Source: Arthonia radiata
Lineage: Eukaryota > Ascomycota > Arthoniomycetes > Arthoniales > Arthoniaceae
Reading direction: 5' to 3'
Assembly (NCBI GenBank): GCA_002989075.1
Contig: PSQN01000017.1
Coordinates: forward strand, 1,612,001 to 1,676,000
Length of the DNA stretch: 64,000 bases
Below are positions 32,796-44,551 of the stretch, piece by piece; position 1 is the stretch's first letter, and each line of letters opens with the position of its first letter. The notes under the pieces were generated by a model that made no database searches, was not told where the DNA came from, and saw only the letters and a list, made by a program, of their open reading frames with translations. The translations under genes were made by a program, and so were the position numbers.

Positions 32796-33745
32796 TTTGA
32801 TAGAGCTTTTAGAGTGGAGAAATCTGTGTGTAGGACGAGATCGAATAAGAATCGGATGTTTTTGAAGGCAAGCGTGGCTAACCAGATGATCTGGTAGACG
32901 TGGATGAGGTGTCACTTCCTGATGCAGGAATGTGTTGTCGCAGTGCTTGTTTCAGGTAGGTACTTCGGAGGCGACACAAGCTGATTATATGCTACTGCCA
33001 GCGAGCGTTGATGATAGAATTACGATCTGTAGTAGCAAGGCTGAGCGAATGGGCGTGAACTTTGAAATGGTGCGCAGAGGGCTGTTATTGAATGAATTTG
33101 CCTGCTGACAGACCGGCGTCATCGACGTCTGCCGCGCCAAAGAAGGCTGTGGTACGAGCTTGGCGTTAGTCGGCCAATGAAGACGGTCTTAGGCGGGTGG
33201 CGCAATGCGGCTCCGTACGTGTTAGCGTGGCACAGCAAGAGATCTCAAAATGCCGATCGAATTTGAATTCCTTTTCGAATTGTTTGCTGCTCATCGTATG
33301 CATCATAATTCGTCGACTCGTTCATCACTAGAGATGGTGCCTGGCTGTCTTCGATGTTCGCCCAAAGGCTAGCGTATGTTAGAGACCACGTGAGCCGGAG
33401 TTTGACCGACCAGCAACCGTGGGGTATCTTCATATCCCGCGTATGCCGCCTGAGCGCAGGATGATGCCTTCTTTGTGCTGCATTGGGCGTCTAGAGCTCA
33501 CATGCGCCTCGCGCGGCTTCTGTCAAACCAGTATGCTTGCCTGGATCGCCGCGTCTGGCGGCTGTCTGAAGTCTCACATCACGACTCTGGTCTCCTGACG
33601 TAGCACTGCACTTACCGTGTTACCGCTAGATGAAACTCCTTGACTGAGTACAGCCTTCCAAACGTGTGCGCGTACAGCCAGCAATCCAGTCGCATTGGCC
33701 TCTTGCTCCAAATGAAGATTGTGTTCTCATGGTACGCTTGTCAAT
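32796..33745. other. Intergenic region
   Basis: Promoter of the secreted-protein gene and 3' flank of RPA43. No gene, repeat or RNA is supported. Confidence 0.4.
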
Positions 33746-34861
33746 TCAGCCATCTTCTTCTGCCTCGCCAGTCGCAGCAGCTTGTCTGCGCGCGGCTTTG
33801 AGACGCTTCTCCCTTGCTTTCCTGACTTCTGCCAATCGATCAGCCTCCTTGACCATAGCCTCTCTCTTGAGCTTGTTCTCCTCTTGATCGCTAAGCATCG
33901 TTCCTTCGAAGCTCACTAGGCTCGATGTCGTTGCGCTCGCATCCGCTGGCCTGCCACTTTGGTACAGCTCCCAATCTACTATCTTAAACTTGATATGGCG
34001 GCCCATGACCCCCTCGCCATCACCATCGAGGAAGCCTCCTTCAGCCTCTTCTGCTTTCCGCTGCTCTTCGTCTTGCTCGTCCTCATCATCCTCGCTGTCG
34101 GCGTCCGGTGGTGGAGTCTTTCGCCGTTTTGATGTTGGGCCATCCCACCGCCAGTCTTTTGGTAGCCTCTTGCGTTCGATGCTTGCGTTGAACAAATTCC
34201 AGCATAAGACGCCTAGTCGGCTTTCGTTTTGCACATTGACGTAGCCCTCCATCTCCGCACCGGATATTGGCTTCAGGACCAGGAACTCCGCAGTCAGCCA
34301 GACATAGCTGAACGCGTACTCGTCAATACTCTTCCCGAAAATTACATCGTTCTCGCGGGACAGACTCGCCGCTCGCGCTGGCTGAGTATTCGAGATACGC
34401 GGGTTGCTGTAAGAGAGCAGAATACCTCGCAGAGCCGGAACGTACGTGAGGATGAGGGGTGATAGATGCTCGGCGCATAGTCCATTCGTAGGCGATGACT
34501 GGCCGACCGGGCTGAGCGGAAGATAGAGGGAGGTAGTCTGTAGTGCAAATGGCGAAGGAGGTGGTCTGCGCGGGGCGCTGGTTTGCGATTGAGTAGACTG
34601 CTGAGATTCTCGGAGCGCCTCTCCCTCTTGCGTATGCTTTTGATGCTGCTTGTGCTTCTTGGTGCTGCGCGAGGCGGTGTCGTCGGAGTCAAGGCTTCTC
34701 TTGTGCTTTTTAGTCGAAGAGCCCTGAGTCGCATCTCCTAGTTCATCTTGCCCATCTTCTTGTCTTTTCCGTTTTTTGCTGGAGCTTTTGCTCGAAGTCC
34801 GTTCTGACTCCTTATGCTTATGACTGTGCGACGATCGCGGCGTCTCCGTGTTAATCGACAT
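33746..34861 (-). CDS. RPA43: RNA polymerase I subunit RPA43
   Basis: 371 residues from ATG 34861 (MSINTETPRSSHSHKHKESE); an upstream in-frame ATG at 34930 is possible but its leader is not family-like. The N-terminus is a lysine/serine-rich nuclear-type tail (SSKKRKRQEDG). The family core follows: TSLYLPLSPVG, LSPLILTYVPALRGILLSYS, ENDVIFGKSIDEYAFSYVWL (tip domain), then the OB-like part EMEGYVNVQNESRLGVLCWN and FNASIERKRLPKDWRW. An acidic insert (DADSEDDEDEQDEE) and a charged C-terminal helix end the protein. RPA43 forms the Pol I stalk with RPA14 and binds the initiation factor Rrn3 for rRNA transcription in the nucleolus. Confidence 0.88.
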   Translation of the reverse strand: MSINTETPRSSHSHKHKESERTSSKSSSKKRKRQEDGQDELGDATQGSSTKKHKRSLDSDDTASRSTKKHKQHQKHTQEGEALRESQQSTQSQTSAPRRPPPSPFALQTTSLYLPLSPVGQSSPTNGLCAEHLSPLILTYVPALRGILLSYSNPRISNTQPARAASLSRENDVIFGKSIDEYAFSYVWLTAEFLVLKPISGAEMEGYVNVQNESRLGVLCWNLFNASIERKRLPKDWRWDGPTSKRRKTPPPDADSEDDEDEQDEEQRKAEEAEGGFLDGDGEGVMGRHIKFKIVDWELYQSGRPADASATTSSLVSFEGTMLSDQEENKLKREAMVKEADRLAEVRKAREKRLKAARRQAAATGEAEEDG

Positions 34862-35175
34862 TATTGTAGGTGAGATGCTGTATCCATAGACGATCCATTG
34901 GCTTTTCTTCAACAAAAGATTGCGATCCAATCGAGCCTGAAATTTCAGGCCACCGTTTTATTAACAATGTCTGGACTTGATTTGGAGTAAAACGATGAAT
35001 TTATGATGTTTGTCATGAATAATTGATCGCATTGAATGCTAACTATATATACGAAAAACAACGTCTAGGTTAGATTTATGTCATAAACGATCCCTGTCAT
35101 CTGTAGCCACCACCACATTTATCATTAAACGTCAAAACAACATCACATCATGCGCTTCGCCCTCGATGCATTAAT
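34862..35175. other. AT-rich intergenic spacer
   Basis: Short AT-rich spacer with the RPA43 promoter and the protease 3' flank. It contains runs such as TATATATACG, but no gene or repeat. Confidence 0.4.
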
Positions 35176-36585
35176 CTAGATTATCTTAGGATACACAACC
35201 TTTGGGGCAGCAGCCGGGCTGCGCCTGAGGTGGAGAGGGAACGTACTGTTCGAGAGGCCCGCCTGGGGCGCGAAACCGAATTGGGTATTGCCGGAATCAA
35301 ACACGGCGAAGATTGCCTTGAGGAAGATGTCGCCGAGGATGGAGAAGCCAATGCCCGTGTTGGACTGAATGCCACCGAAGCAGGTGGACGACCCTTCCTC
35401 AATGGGTACAAAGTTGATGAGATAGCCGGGGACTGTGGCCTCGGTGCCAGCGATTGTGAGTACAAAGTCGGGCAGCTCGGCGTTGCACGGAAAGGTGTAA
35501 CCGCCGACTTGGGAGTCGTTGTCTGAGCCGTCGACGGCGTCGTAGTAGGCCGCCACCACGTCGTCGTTGATGAGCATGAGCGTGGTGCCAGTGTCAGCGA
35601 TGCCGGAGCCGAAGCTGCCGGAGCGGCCATTGACCGAGTAACTGTCAACGTCCTGCGAAGAGAGTGTCAGTACAGTACGCTTTGCGATACACTTTCAAAT
35701 TTGGAACTCAAGTTGCGGAGAACGCGTACGAAGATACCATCAGCGAATTTGGCACTGCTACCAAGGCAATGCAAAGGAACGTATGAATGCTGTAAGACTT
35801 ACAAATTGCCAGAATCCGTTCGAGAAGTCCACAGGGACATAGCTGATGGCACCAGTATGTTTCGAGTCGTCAATAAAACCGAAGTCATATGAGCCTGGTT
35901 GTTGGTGCTTGAGCGTCGCAGTGAAAAGTGGGTCCGCGAGGTCGGCTTTTACTGTGTCAAAGAAGGTGGTTTCCTGGTCCGGTTGAACAGTGTTGATGCT
36001 GGAAGAAGCGAGACCCAGTAGGCCATCGCTGCCTTCGAAGCTGAGGCCGCCCTGGCCCGCAGAGATCGCAGTCGCTGCCTCCACAGCCTGTCTGGTTGCA
36101 GTCACTTCACCGACAACCACCTTGTCGGTGTAAACAACGCCGGCAGCGCCAGAGCCATCACCATACGTGATGTTCCAGCTGGCGCCCCGGATTTGTGTGC
36201 CAGAAGAAGTGTCGTAGAGCGTGTGGCCGGCCTGCTGGTTCCGCGGCGTCTGTGTGGAGAAAACCCAGAGATCTGCTGAGCCAGTGTCGAAGTCGAGGTT
36301 GAGTGTCGTGCCAGCAGCGCCGATTTGGACCGGGCTAGTATACTGCTCGTCGTTCTCGCTGGGGTTGGCGCTTACGGTGCCTGTGGAGGCGGCTGCGGCA
36401 GCTTGAACGCTGGCTGGGATGGGAGCGTTGAATTTGCCGAGAGCCTTATACAGGGCGTTGGCACCGCTTCTCATCTGAACCTTGCCAGTGGACTTTTGTT
36501 GGACCGTGAACTTCTGTGCGCGCTTCTGCATGGGGCTAGATGCGGCAAGCCCGGCTAGGGCGGCGAAGGCAATGATGTTCTTCAT
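35176..36585 (-). CDS. Secreted pepsin-like aspartic protease
   Basis: Exons (minus strand) are 35803-36585 and 35176-35652 with a 150-bp GTAAGT...GCAG intron, giving 419 residues. A signal peptide ([16 protein letters not shown]) is followed by a basic propeptide and the mature enzyme from about residue 80. Catalytic aspartates are D100 in [11 protein letters not shown] and D281 in IADTGTTLM; the flap tyrosine region is NITYGDGS. It belongs to the A1 family with fungal aspergillopepsin/endothiapepsin. It would digest proteins outside the cell at acidic pH. The C-terminus runs about 25 residues past the usual FGFAPQA ending ([18 protein letters not shown]), which is unusual and could reflect a missed short intron. 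Confidence 0.9.
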
Positions 36586-38418
36586 GATGAGCGAACGAAT
36601 GGGGTGGTAGTCGGTTGAGAGAAGGACTGATGTTACTTGGGAAAAGAAGGATCTTTTGAGTAGCGAAGGACTTGTGTTATTTTGAGCGTATTGTGAAGAG
36701 TTGCTACTACCGGAGTATGAAGGAACAAGATGATTGCAAACGGCTGTGAGTGTCGACTTAAATAGAGAACTGCGAGCTTCTCCTAGAGCGTTGGCGAGGC
36801 ATAGCTGAGCGTCGAAATGCAACCGTTCGCGGTGCACATTCACGGGGTTGGGGTCGAAGGTAGACGGCGATCGGCATACTACAAGCAATTAGAGCGACCT
36901 ACCACTGAGCGCAACACTGGCTGCATAATCGTGAAGACGTGGGTGGAGGCGTGATGCGGCGCTTGTGAGGCATGACGGACATCTCTAGCGCATGGAGCGG
37001 GTCGTCACATCTTCAGCAATAACAGGGCAGGTGGTCGCACGCTGCAGTCGATCGGAGGCGACGGTACCTCACAGACGAGGGTGGTTGACGCCGGGGAGGT
37101 GGACGCACACGCTTCTAGCGTTCATGTGCGGACCTTCCCTTCTCGAACAGATAGTGTTGAAGGACATGGGAGCTGATGGATCGTCTGAGTGGATTGATAA
37201 GAGATATGCGAAGAGCAAGCGCAACCGTAGCAATTACTATGTGTTGGAGAGGAGGAGGAACTCATTTGACGGGGAGTGGCAGAGCCGCGGTGGCCTCGTC
37301 GGCGAATCAGATGATAGAAGAGCCGCCGCTGAATCCGCCCAATCACGTGCCATTGTCACTCAGGGGCGAAAGAGTCTTTAAGCGCGACGAACAGTACGTA
37401 CCTCTTCTCTCTTTCTCGTCTGATTGATCAATTGTGCTTAGAGGGTGATTCGCCTCCTATCCTTCAGGTGGGCCTACAGCTGATGCAGACCACCGTGGCG
37501 AGTGCATTGGTGGTAGACATGACCAAGGTCGAGAGCCAAAAGCTTCTTCTGGTCCCAGATGCACAACCTGTTGGATTCTCCGCAGTCTGCACCCCTTTCC
37601 CAGCGCGGCAGTATAGCCGGTCGAGCTTTACGACTGCGGACGACTCATAAGCCACATCTGTTGGTGCCGACCGTAAATGGAGATCGCTGCAACCTCGAGT
37701 CTCGACATCTATTCCGAGCAACATCCCTCAAAGTCGCAATGCTTGACGCAAACAAGCACCAACTAGGGCGATAAGGCATGCACTGTAGGCCCTAGCATGT
37801 ACTTAAGCGGGTCGCCATTTCGGTAAGATGACGAGTCTTTCTCGGCGATATACCTGCGAGAGATTTTCTGCGCAGCATATGGCTCGTCTGCGGACCTGAT
37901 ATGATCTGCCCGGAAACGTATTCCTTCTCTGGCGTTGCGAAGTTGCGATAGCTGAGATTGCGTGCTGAGGTCGATCATCCGCTGTTGCATCGCTATCAGG
38001 AACCTTGGCAGCGGATGCGCTACATTCGGCTTCGGGAGGGAGCAGCCTTGATTCAGCTGGTGGCATGGGTATGCAATGATGCATTATTGCGCATGAACGT
38101 GCAGCGGCGGCCTCTCGGTATAATCTATGTCTTTGACGTGAACGGCTCGATGTGTACAGCATACTACTCGCCCTTATCTCTGTCCGTTGAACGGTGTTTT
38201 GCATCACTGGAGCGAGCTGACGACACTCAAAGAAGGCGTATGTCCGTTTCAGTGGCGAAGATCATGCTCTGAGTATGCCCAGTTACTTTCACAAGATACC
38301 GAGGGATTCACACGTGCCAAATCTTGTACAATGGTGCCTCCGTTGAGCGCCATCTCTGTATTGTCATCCGATATGCGCTTTGTAGTCGTACATCTAGATC
38401 CGTTGGACGCTCTTCAAA
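36586..38418. other. Long intergenic region
   Basis: 1.8 kb with the protease promoter and the 3' flank of the SDR gene. Open frames of up to about 130 codons occur on both strands (for example 36992-37381 plus, 37803-38207 minus), with no motif, no splice pattern and mutual overlap; they look like chance. Confidence 0.4.
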
Positions 38419-39568
38419 CTACGCCACAAGGTGCAACCCGAGAATATCAAGCAAGCCTTTCTGCTCCAACTTCAACTCATCATTGACCTTTCGCCAAACA
38501 CGCAATCTCGCATCGGCATCCCGACAATGCGGCATCGCCTCGTCTTCGAATATCCTATTGAAGTACCTCCCACCAGCCTTACCCGCATCCGCCGAAGACG
38601 CCGCATTGGTGATCGCCAAACTGCCCTGTTCTGGTGTGATGCCCAGCCACAGGGCCGCAAACCTCAAGATGGAACCAAGGAACATGTTTCTGAAGAAGCC
38701 ATCGTTCAGCTGCCAGACACCTGTATTCACATAGCCCGGATGCACACCATTTATGATAATGTGCCGATATTGCTCGTGCTGTAGCAAGCGGTGTTGCAGC
38801 TCCGTCAGCCAGATTTGGAAGTACAGCTTATTATTCATGTAGTATTGCACGCCGCCGTTGCCCGTACGGACTTTCTCACTGTTGAAGTCGTTGAGGTCGT
38901 AAATGCCTGGATAGTGGAAGCAGGAGGTCGTGCACACTATGCGCGCGTAGGAGGATCGTGCCATACTCGGGAGGAGGTGGAGTGTAAGAAGCGTGTGAGA
39001 GAGGAAGTTGACCTGGATAGTCGTTAGCTTCTTCCTACCGGCGTCGAAGGAAGGTCCACAGAAATACCTGGTGTATGATCTCAAACCCATCCTTCGTGTG
39101 AAAGGTCTTCCCCGTCCCCGCTGGGCTGCTGCCCATGCCCGCGTTATTACAAAGCACATCTAACACCCGTCCGCTGTCCAGCCACCTCTTGGCGAATGCC
39201 TCTACACTGCTCAAGCTTCCCATGTCGATCTCCCACCACTCGAAGCGCGTCTCCTTGTGCCCGTTACTTCTTGCTGCGATCAGGCACTCGGAGACCACGT
39301 CCTCGGGATGTATCTCATGCGGCGGTGGGTTTCTGCACCCCAGCACGATGCTCGCGCCCCAAGATGCCATACGCAGCGCAGCCTCCCTGCCAATGCCATT
39401 GTTCGCGCCCGTAATGACGGCCCATTTGCCAGTGAAATCAGCGTCAGGAATTGTAAGGAACGTGCCTTTGCCGCCTTGATTCGTCTTGGCGTCAATCCAT
39501 TTGCGAGTTGGAGGTGTGAAAGTGAGCGGCGCGTCGTAAGGGACGGTGTTGAGGTCGGTGGACGCCAT
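38419..39568 (-). CDS. Short-chain dehydrogenase/reductase (retinol-dehydrogenase-like)
   Basis: Exons (minus strand) are 39068-39568 and 38419-39012 with a 55-bp GTATTT...TCCAG intron, giving 364 residues from ATG 39568. The NAD(P) motif is ITGANNGIG at about residues 52-60; CNNAGMG follows. The catalytic residues are the serine of CTTSCF (about 197) and YxxxK in QYYMNNK (Y225, K229). A segment after the active site, GVHPGYVNTGVW, is the usual PG motif. This large SDR type resembles the retinol-dehydrogenase/WW-oxidoreductase-like group common in fungi. Substrate unknown. It reads divergently from the hydrolase gene at 39972, with 403 bp between. Confidence 0.85.
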
Positions 39569-39971
39569 CGAGGGGTCGTGGTCTACGGCGGGCTTGGAGA
39601 GACGCACGGCACTGCAGATGTTCGACAACTGGATGAGGATCCCAGCCACATCATATGTCATCACCTTCAAAACGTCTGCCTAATGCTGACCCATCGACCG
39701 TGATGGCCGAGGCAGCTCGGTACCAGCCAACAAGTCGGCGCCGTAAGCTTTGAGACTGTCCGTGCCAGCGGAGTGGAAAACGCCCCCGGGGTGAACGGGC
39801 CAGGCGCTCTGGACACTAGATTCAGGGGCTGTCAGGGGGGCTCAAGACTCGCGATAGCGTACTCCTACAGTAGCTTGCCATCTTATTCACCTTTCCAACG
39901 AACTGATCTTTCATCGACTCTCTTCAACACGAGCCAGTCCACATGAGCCAAAAGCATGTTGTTCCCTACTG
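39569..39971. other. Divergent promoter region
   Basis: 403 bp shared by the minus-strand SDR gene and the plus-strand hydrolase gene. Nothing else is supported. Confidence 0.45.
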
Positions 39972-41116
39972 ATGTGGACCCACCTCCGTCCATCGGCGTA
40001 CCATTTCTTAAGAAGGAGACAGCAGCGCCCAAGTCTGAGTTGTGCGGCGCATAGGACGCAGCATCGCTCTGAGCTGCTCCTACGGGTACCCTCCTGGCGG
40101 CATTGCTACTGGCAAGATGCTGTTCTCACGGCACTTAAGCCGCCGGCGATCTTCGCTGGTCTGGTAGTCACATTATGGGCTTACAAATGCTTGATCATGG
40201 TGGTGTTCCAAAACAAGATCATCTACATGCCTGCTGTGCCTCCGTTCTCACGCAGTGAGAATATCGAGGATTACCAGAAACTTTGCTCACCCATCCAATG
40301 GCAAGAGCATGTGATCAAATCACGGGATGGAACCCGTTTATCCCTTTGTGTAGCCCAAAGTGAGGGGTATAATGACAGTAACAAGCCCGCTATCAACGTG
40401 CTCTACTTCCAAGGGTAAGTACAAACTCGTGCAAATCTTAGGAGCCTATGATGAAGGAGTATAGGAACGGCTCATCAATGCCCCCGAGGCTACCTTCTCT
40501 AACAGCGGTGGTGAAGTCTTTCTCCGAAGACCAGGCACATCTGTCCATTCGTTTGGTGGCGTTGTCTTACAGAGGATACTGGAAGTCATCAGGACGCGCA
40601 TCTGAGCTAGGCATCCGTGAAGACGCTCTGGCTACCTTGCAGTGGGCTCGGGACCAGCACAACGCTGGCACAAGAACGGTTCTGTGGGGCCAGAGCCTTG
40701 GTGCTGCCGTCGCTGCGGAGCTGGCTACGCACGATCAGAACATCGTTGGCCTCATCTTGGAGACTCCTTTCCTGTCTATCAAGAGCATGCTAATATCGCT
40801 GTATCCGCAAAAGTGGCTACCGTATCGCTATCTATGGCCGTTCCTAAGGAACAGGTGGGACAACAGCGCTGCACTATCAAAGATAGCAGCGCAGTCGAGG
40901 CCGCCAAAGGTACTTCTTTTGACAGCGGAGAACGATGAAGTGGTGCCAGCAGAACATGGTGTTGAACTGCTTGGTCAAGCCCGCAGAATGGGGCTCGACG
41001 TGAAGCACACTTCGGCTACCAGAGCATTGCATCACGAGGTCATGAATCGCAAGGAGGGCACAGATGGTGTCAAGAGCTTCTTGCACGATGTGGTCCTTCA
41101 TGAAGGCTCTAGGTAG
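39972..41116 (+). CDS. Membrane-anchored alpha/beta hydrolase (ABHD13/Bem46-like)
   Basis: Exons are 39972-40414 and 40465-41116 with a 50-bp GTAAGT...TATAG intron, giving 364 residues. A membrane anchor lies at about residues 57-75 (PAIFAGLVVTLWAYKCLIMV), followed by FQNKIIYMPAVPP, a usual link in the ABHD13/Bem46 group. The intron splits the oxyanion-hole motif YFQG-NGSS. The nucleophile elbow is GQSLGA (Ser about 225); LLLTAENDEVVPAEHG supplies the acid and ALHHEV the histidine. It is a serine hydrolase with unknown substrate, likely on an internal or plasma membrane. Family known from yeast Bem46-like proteins and animal ABHD13; precise role is inference. Confidence 0.82.
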
Positions 41117-41341
41117 ATAATTCCATTGAAAATTGGTTCCCGACCACTTCGCGCACGTGTCACCTTCGCGTGTGCCCCACAGATTGATGCCTTGACGCCT
41201 TAAAAAGGCCCGAGCTTCCACGCTAAAGTTCTTGTCGATCTCCAAATGTCAAGCACTGTCGAGCAAACTTCCCTCTGCCCTGCACTCTCCCGTATCTAAC
41301 AGTGAGGGTAACGTCGGGGTTGAGACCTCAGAGGCGCCACG

Positions 41342-44122
41342 ATGAGGCTTCGTCTCACTATCAAGCGGCATGAGCTGCCGTCAGTGCAGATACTGCACGG
41401 TATCGCCAATGCCGACTCCACAACTATCTCGGAGCTCATTGCACAGGTCAACACGGTGACCCCTTTGGAGTCCGCAGATGGTGAGTGGGATCTTGAAGAT
41501 TACATCGTATCTGTGGGCGGCTTTGAATGCGTTCACTACACGCACATTGCGGATATTCTCAAAGACGACGATGAAGTAACGTGAGTTGAGCTCCCGCTTT
41601 CCAGTGAAAGCTTACCAACCACTCGTAGAATCCGAGCCACACAGACTGTCGACGCTCGCACAAGAAGACTAACTGGACGTTTGCAAATCTCGAGAGAGGG
41701 AGCTCGCTTGTTAGACGGGCTTCCTTATGGGAGCAGGCGGATGCGAAGGACGGCGAGACCACCGATCAGGATTCCTCCGCTCAAGAGAAGACGTCTACTC
41801 GATGTTGATGAGGACGGTGACGAGGAGGCTGTGTTTGCTGATGAGATGATGGGCGACGGTGAAGATGATGATAGCGACGAGGATGTCAACACTGATGAGA
41901 GCGATGATAACAGTGAGAGTGAGGATGAAAACATTGACGATGGGGAGCTCGTGGAAGAAGATGAGCTAGAAGCGCTGGAAAAAGACGTTGCACCGGTAAG
42001 CCGGGCGAGTTTGTCTAGTAGCAAGAAGAAGAAGAGAGTACAGATTCAAGAGCCTGGAGAGAACGAAGAGGAGTTTGAGGGGAGCAGGGTTTCCTCAGAT
42101 GGCTCGGCTGAGGATAAATGCTCTGCTTCAAGCGATGACTCAGACGGCAGCTCCCACAGCTCGTCATCTGGCTCAGACAAAGACCACATGTCGGACACAG
42201 TCGTGCGCCCTAGAACTCGCGTTGCCTCTGAAGATTCAAGTGAAGTTTCATCGAATACAACACGATCATCAGGCTCAAGCAGCGGCTCCGATGGGAGCTC
42301 TGAAGACGATTCTGAGCGGAGCTCCGAAAACGGGTCGGGAGACGACTCCAAAGATGATGAAGTAGAGCCGACGAAAGATACGCCACGCTCGTCCACCGTT
42401 GGCTTCAAGTCTATAAGGAAGCCCTTTGTTCGAGCTTCAGCTCCGGCTCCAAGAAGTCGTCTCGATGGCGTCGTGCACCCTACCTTGCAGAAGGATATAT
42501 TGTCAGGTGCCCAAAAAGTCGCACCCGGTATGGGTAAGAAAGCTACTCAGGTTCGAAATCAGCGTCGTAAGCAGAACAAACTGAATAAGTATCTTTCAGG
42601 CCAGAGCCATCATCCTGGTAGCATTCCCAAAGAGATGTCTGGCGAAGTGCATGACCTAGCGAATGGTCCCAAGAAGGTTCACATTCCCTACAATTCACAA
42701 GGCCATCCGCAGATCACAGAAGGAGTCACCAAGGAAATTGAGCCTGCTGCAAGCAAAAATGCTAGTCATATCACTGCTGGGGTCCCCTCGCTGGAGGCCT
42801 CCAGAAAGGATCTTGCAGCTCAGAGCCAGCAACCTAGTAAAAACTTCAAAACCTCGTCTAGCGAAGCGCATCACTTAGCGAAGTTTCCTAAAACGGTGCA
42901 GATATCTCACAACTCACAAGGCCAGCCACAAACCACAGAGGAAGTCGGCAGAGAACTTGAAACTGCTACACTCGAAAACACTGGTCATGTCACTGGCGTT
43001 CGCGGCTCGGTAGAGGATCTCAGAAATCGACTGTTACAAGACATCGCTCGCGCTATGCCAGACAATAAAGCCAACAAGGCTGCTTCCGAGCCACCTGTCG
43101 ATCAAGCCAACCGTGATGAAGAAACTGCGAGCTCATTTCAGCAGGTCGCGGACGACACTCCTGTCGAGCACTCGGGTAAAGCCCCCAAAGAGTCCACGGT
43201 AGAATCTCCGCCCGCCATCGTCTCCACGGCCACTACAGGCCCGCGTCTCCGGGTTGGTGATGCGACCAAACGCACTCTGCGATCCGCACTCGGTCCGCTC
43301 CTCACGAAGAAGCGAAAAGAGGAACCGCAGGAGCCACCATTCCCGGAACCGCCTGTGAAGCGGCGCTGGCAGGACGTAATCAAGCTCCAGGCTGTCGAAT
43401 GTGGTGCGACAGATGTTGATCTTCCTAATCCGCCATTTCCATTCAAGCAGCGCTGGCATAACCTCCCTGGGCGCGTGTTCGGCAAACGCAAGCAAGAATA
43501 CATGAAGCCCATTCTGGAGAAGTACGGTGTGTCCGTGGCCGGTCAGAAGCGGAAACGAGACGAAGAAGAGACCCTTGAGCTCGAGGAAGGAGATGATTTG
43601 TTCGAGGAAGACGAGCAAGTTGCCGGACCAAACGTCTCCAGAGGGCGTGATGGCACATACAAGTCTGGGGAAGGTCTCAACTATGATGACGAAGATCGAA
43701 GTAGGGATTCAAGCACTCTGAAAGGTCCTTCCACAACGCCATCATCGATTGCCGACGATCAAAAGGACATCCAAGATGGCTACCCTTCGGAACCGATCGC
43801 CGTCGAGCAGCTCTCACCATTCGCGATGGATCGGTGCAGGCCCGGTGACTTCATCTATTTCAAGAGGCTCGAAATCTCGCCCAATTGCTCCCCTGAAATG
43901 ACTGGATTCCGCACTGCGCGAATCGAAGACGTCAAAGGCGACGCCTTGGAGCTCAAGTATGCTCGGCGTGACGTGCTCGAGCGCGACGACATCGCAGAAG
44001 AGCGTCACAACAAATTTCATGTACAGACAGATGATCCGGTGAACGCAACCGAGACTAGTAGTCGTCATCTGATTGTTGACTTCAAGGAGCTGGTGGAGGC
44101 GTCGCTCATCAAGTCTTCATGA
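41342..44122 (+). CDS. Coilin-like nuclear protein
   Basis: Exons are 41342-41580 and 41629-44122 with a 48-bp GTGAGT...CGTAG intron, giving 910 residues. Residues 1-85 form a ubiquitin-like fold seen in coilin N-termini and related fungal domains (MRLRLTIKRHELPSVQILHG, VGGFECVHYTHIADIL). A long acidic/serine tract follows (DGDEEAVFADEMMGDGEDDD), then a basic motif (RNQRRKQNKLNKYL) similar to that found in coilins. The last ~95 residues (from about 815: CRPGDFIYFKRLEISPN, TARIEDVKGDALELKY) look like the atypical tudor domain of coilin. Coilin organises Cajal bodies and small nuclear RNPs. In filamentous fungi such genes are usually left uncharacterised, so this identification is inference. 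Confidence 0.65.
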
Positions 44123-44551
44123 GCATATTGAGGTGGACCCGACTCGTTGCTGATCTCTGTATAGCTGCTAGCCAGTGCATATTTTGCACTCCTGCACACA
44201 GCCAGACGAACTCACATGTTGTGAATAGAGCGTAGCACTGTGCATCAAATACTATATCACACTGTATATCCGTACCGTTTCATCTTTACCCCCCCCCCCC
44301 CCCCCCCCCCCCCCCTCGCATAGTGCATACCATCGCTGGTCCCACGTTGGCTCGTCCATGGGACGACCGACTGAGTTCACAGTGATTTCGGTCCCTGTTG
44401 TGAGGCAGCTACAAATGTCTCCCTCGAAAAGATCCACCCTTCCTCACCTCTCAGCTCAGCAAGCCGTGGACTGCTAGTCAGTCCGTCAACACCAGCAACA
44501 CCCACTAATACTCTTCAGCAAGACTCAGAGACCCTTCGAAAATCTGCTAAC
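44123..44551. other. Intergenic region containing a poly-C tract
   Basis: 430 bp between two plus-strand genes. The only notable feature is the long cytosine run listed separately; the rest is presumably 3' UTR and promoter. Confidence 0.45.
44289..44315. repeat. Homopolymer of 27 cytosines
   Basis: An uninterrupted run of C on the plus strand (G on the minus). Such tracts can form i-motif or G-quadruplex structures and are very length-unstable. The exact length in the assembly is unreliable. Confidence 0.9.

Noticed and set aside
36992-37381. 129-codon plus-strand ATG frame in the gap before the SDR gene
   Set aside because: No motif, no splice pattern and overlapping frames on both strands; it looks like chance.
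37803-38207. 134-codon minus-strand frame
   Set aside because: Arginine/serine/alanine-rich chance frame with no motif and competing frames on the other strand.
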